Assembly (NCBI GenBank): GCA_029287755.1
Contig: JARFQM010000077.1
Location: 1 to 7,005, forward strand
Direction: 5' to 3'
Length of the DNA stretch: 7,005 bases
Source: Desulfofustis sp.
Lineage (GTDB): Bacteria > Desulfobacterota > Desulfobulbia > Desulfobulbales > Desulfocapsaceae
A program made the position numbers and the translations under genes. Under the pieces are notes generated by a model. It was not told the DNA's origin. It ran no database searches and worked only from the letters and a program-made list of their open reading frames with translations. Shown in pieces: positions 5,966 through 7,005 of the stretch; positions within the stretch are counted from its first letter, which is position 1, and each line of letters starts with the position of its first letter.

Positions 5966-7005
5966 CCGTTTTCCCTTCCTTGATCGTCTCTACCACTCGA
6001 ATCGAGGAAATCTTCGTCGGATCGATCGTGAACGGGTCGTCGGAAAGCACTACCAGATCGGCCAGCTTGCCTGGCTCGAGGGTGCCCTTGCGATCCTCCT
6101 CGAAGTACTGCCAAGCCGCGTCTTTGGTGACGGCCGCGAACGCCTCGTAGGGCGTGATTGCCTGCTCCGGACCAAGCAGTTTACCGCTCGCGGTAAGGCG
6201 GTTGACGGCAGAGGAGACGACATTGAGGATGTTGATCCCGGCAACCGGTGCGTCATGATGCAGCGTGATTTTCATTCCCCGATCGAGGGCCGAGCGGGCG
6301 GGATCGATGCGAGCCGCACGCTCCGGCCCCAGGAAGATATCTCGGTGCCGATCACCCCAGAACTGGACATGGATGGGGAAGAACGACGGCACTAGCCCAT
6401 GCTGGGCCGCGAAGTCGAGCTGATCCTCACGAATGGTCTGGGCATGAATGATGACCGAGCGAAGTCCGGGCCTCGGCCGCTCCCCCCGGACCTGCCGGAT
6501 CGCCTCGATGAGCAGGTCCGTGGCAGCATCGCCGTTGGTATGGGCGAGGAATGGAATGCCGGCGTCATCTGCCATCCGTACGTACTTTACCACCTCCTCG
6601 AGTGTCATGTTCGCATAGCCGCGGTAGCCCTCAGCGCCCGCAGGCGTCTTCGGCTCCTGTTCTGCAGCTTCGTTCTCAGTGTCAGACCAATTGTCTCCCA
6701 ACACCATCTTCATGCCGGTGTCGGATCCGCAGAGGTCCGCCTCTTTCTCTGTCTCGCTTCCTGGCTGGATGTGATAGGGCTGGGCAAGGTAGGCCGTGTA
6801 CCCCTGTATCGAGCCATCGAGCACCAGCTTGATACCGCCCATCCTGTAACGGGCAGGCTTGTTCCAACTCTCGGCGATTCTTGAGAAGGTCGCGTCGTCC
6901 AGCGTGGCGTATACGGGATACGACACCACGTCGATCGGCATGATGCCCGCCTTGGCACCACTCTCGAGTAGTTTCAACATTCCCGGCACTCCGCCGCCTT
7001 CCTGT
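5940..7005 (-). CDS. Amidohydrolase family 3 (YtcJ-like) metal-dependent hydrolase, N-terminus off the right edge
   Basis: The frame enters from the right edge (first full codon at 7004-7002) and runs 354 residues to a TAA at 5940-5942. The family usually has about 550-600 residues, so the N-terminus with the HxH metal motif is outside. Visible family marks (visible numbering) are GIKLVLDGSIQGYTA (57-71), PFLAHTNGDAATDLLIEAI (151-169, with H155), SVIIHAQ (183-189, with H187), TLHHDAPV (247-254, with D251, a probable metal ligand), and the closing GTLEPGKLADLVVLSDDPF plus a TIKEGKTVF ending. Such enzymes cleave C-N bonds in amides or cyclic amides; the substrate is unknown. Two oddities: residues about 88-123 form an acidic stretch (CGSDTGMK, DTENEAAEQEPK) not expected at this place, and the last six residues (SRQRRP) are read out of frame from barrel-gene DNA. 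Composition is GC-richer than the sulfatase side. Signal sequence and cell location cannot be judged. Confidence 0.85.
   Translation of the reverse strand, partial: QEGGGVPGMLKLLESGAKAGIMPIDVVSYPVYATLDDATFSRIAESWNKPARYRMGGIKLVLDGSIQGYTAYLAQPYHIQPGSETEKEADLCGSDTGMKMVLGDNWSDTENEAAEQEPKTPAGAEGYRGYANMTLEEVVKYVRMADDAGIPFLAHTNGDAATDLLIEAIRQVRGERPRPGLRSVIIHAQTIREDQLDFAAQHGLVPSFFPIHVQFWGDRHRDIFLGPERAARIDPARSALDRGMKITLHHDAPVAGINILNVVSSAVNRLTASGKLLGPEQAITPYEAFAAVTKDAAWQYFEEDRKGTLEPGKLADLVVLSDDPFTIDPTKISSIRVVETIKEGKTVFSRQRRP

Noticed and set aside
1..7005. tRNA, rRNA, CRISPR array, toxin-antitoxin or defence system
   Set aside because: I looked on both strands and saw no cloverleaf arms, spaced direct repeats or recognisable defence domains.

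Overview
This is a bacterial window, most likely from a Gram-negative proteobacterium or Desulfobacterota-type organism. The call rests on three envelope proteins: a periplasmic alkylsulfatase with a Sec signal, a periplasmic Do/HtrA protease, and the C-terminal piece of an outer-membrane beta-barrel protein. The species cannot be read from the sequence. Base composition is uneven. The left third is AT-richer, the amidohydrolase at the right end is clearly GC-richer, and a zone of broken genes lies between them.

Layout: (1) Bases 1-660 hold the end of an unrecognised minus-strand reading frame that runs off the left edge, two imperfect hairpins, and a hairpin just beyond the alkylsulfatase stop. 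(2) 660-2741 (minus) is a complete SdsA1/BDS1-type alkylsulfatase with every expected zinc ligand, a signal peptide and a good ribosome binding site. (3) 2742-2910 is an AT-rich leader with two small palindromes. (4) 2911-3474 (minus) is the N-terminal third or so of a folate/biopterin-transporter-like (BT1/MFS) membrane protein, cut off right after its most conserved motif. (5) 3546-5051 (minus) is a complete DegQ/DegP-type serine protease with two PDZ domains. Its leader contains a strong hairpin. (6) 5130-5970 is a scrapyard: a plus-strand IS256-family transposase start with two in-frame stops that ends abruptly, an unexplained 160-base stretch with inverted repeats, and a minus-strand beta-barrel C-terminus without its 5' part. 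(7) 5940-7005 (minus) is the C-terminal two thirds of an amidohydrolase-3 (YtcJ-like) enzyme. Its last few codons overlap the broken barrel gene in another frame.

All substantial genes point left, but they do not form an obvious pathway. The sulfatase has its own leader, the protease is an envelope quality-control enzyme, and the amidohydrolase is separated from them by IS debris. The best reading is ordinary envelope and catabolic genes brought together by repeated insertion and deletion. I did not find a convincing new multi-gene system. The points most worth checking are the three gene-breaking junctions (near 2991, 5514 and 5965), the protease leader hairpin, and an acidic insertion in the amidohydrolase.
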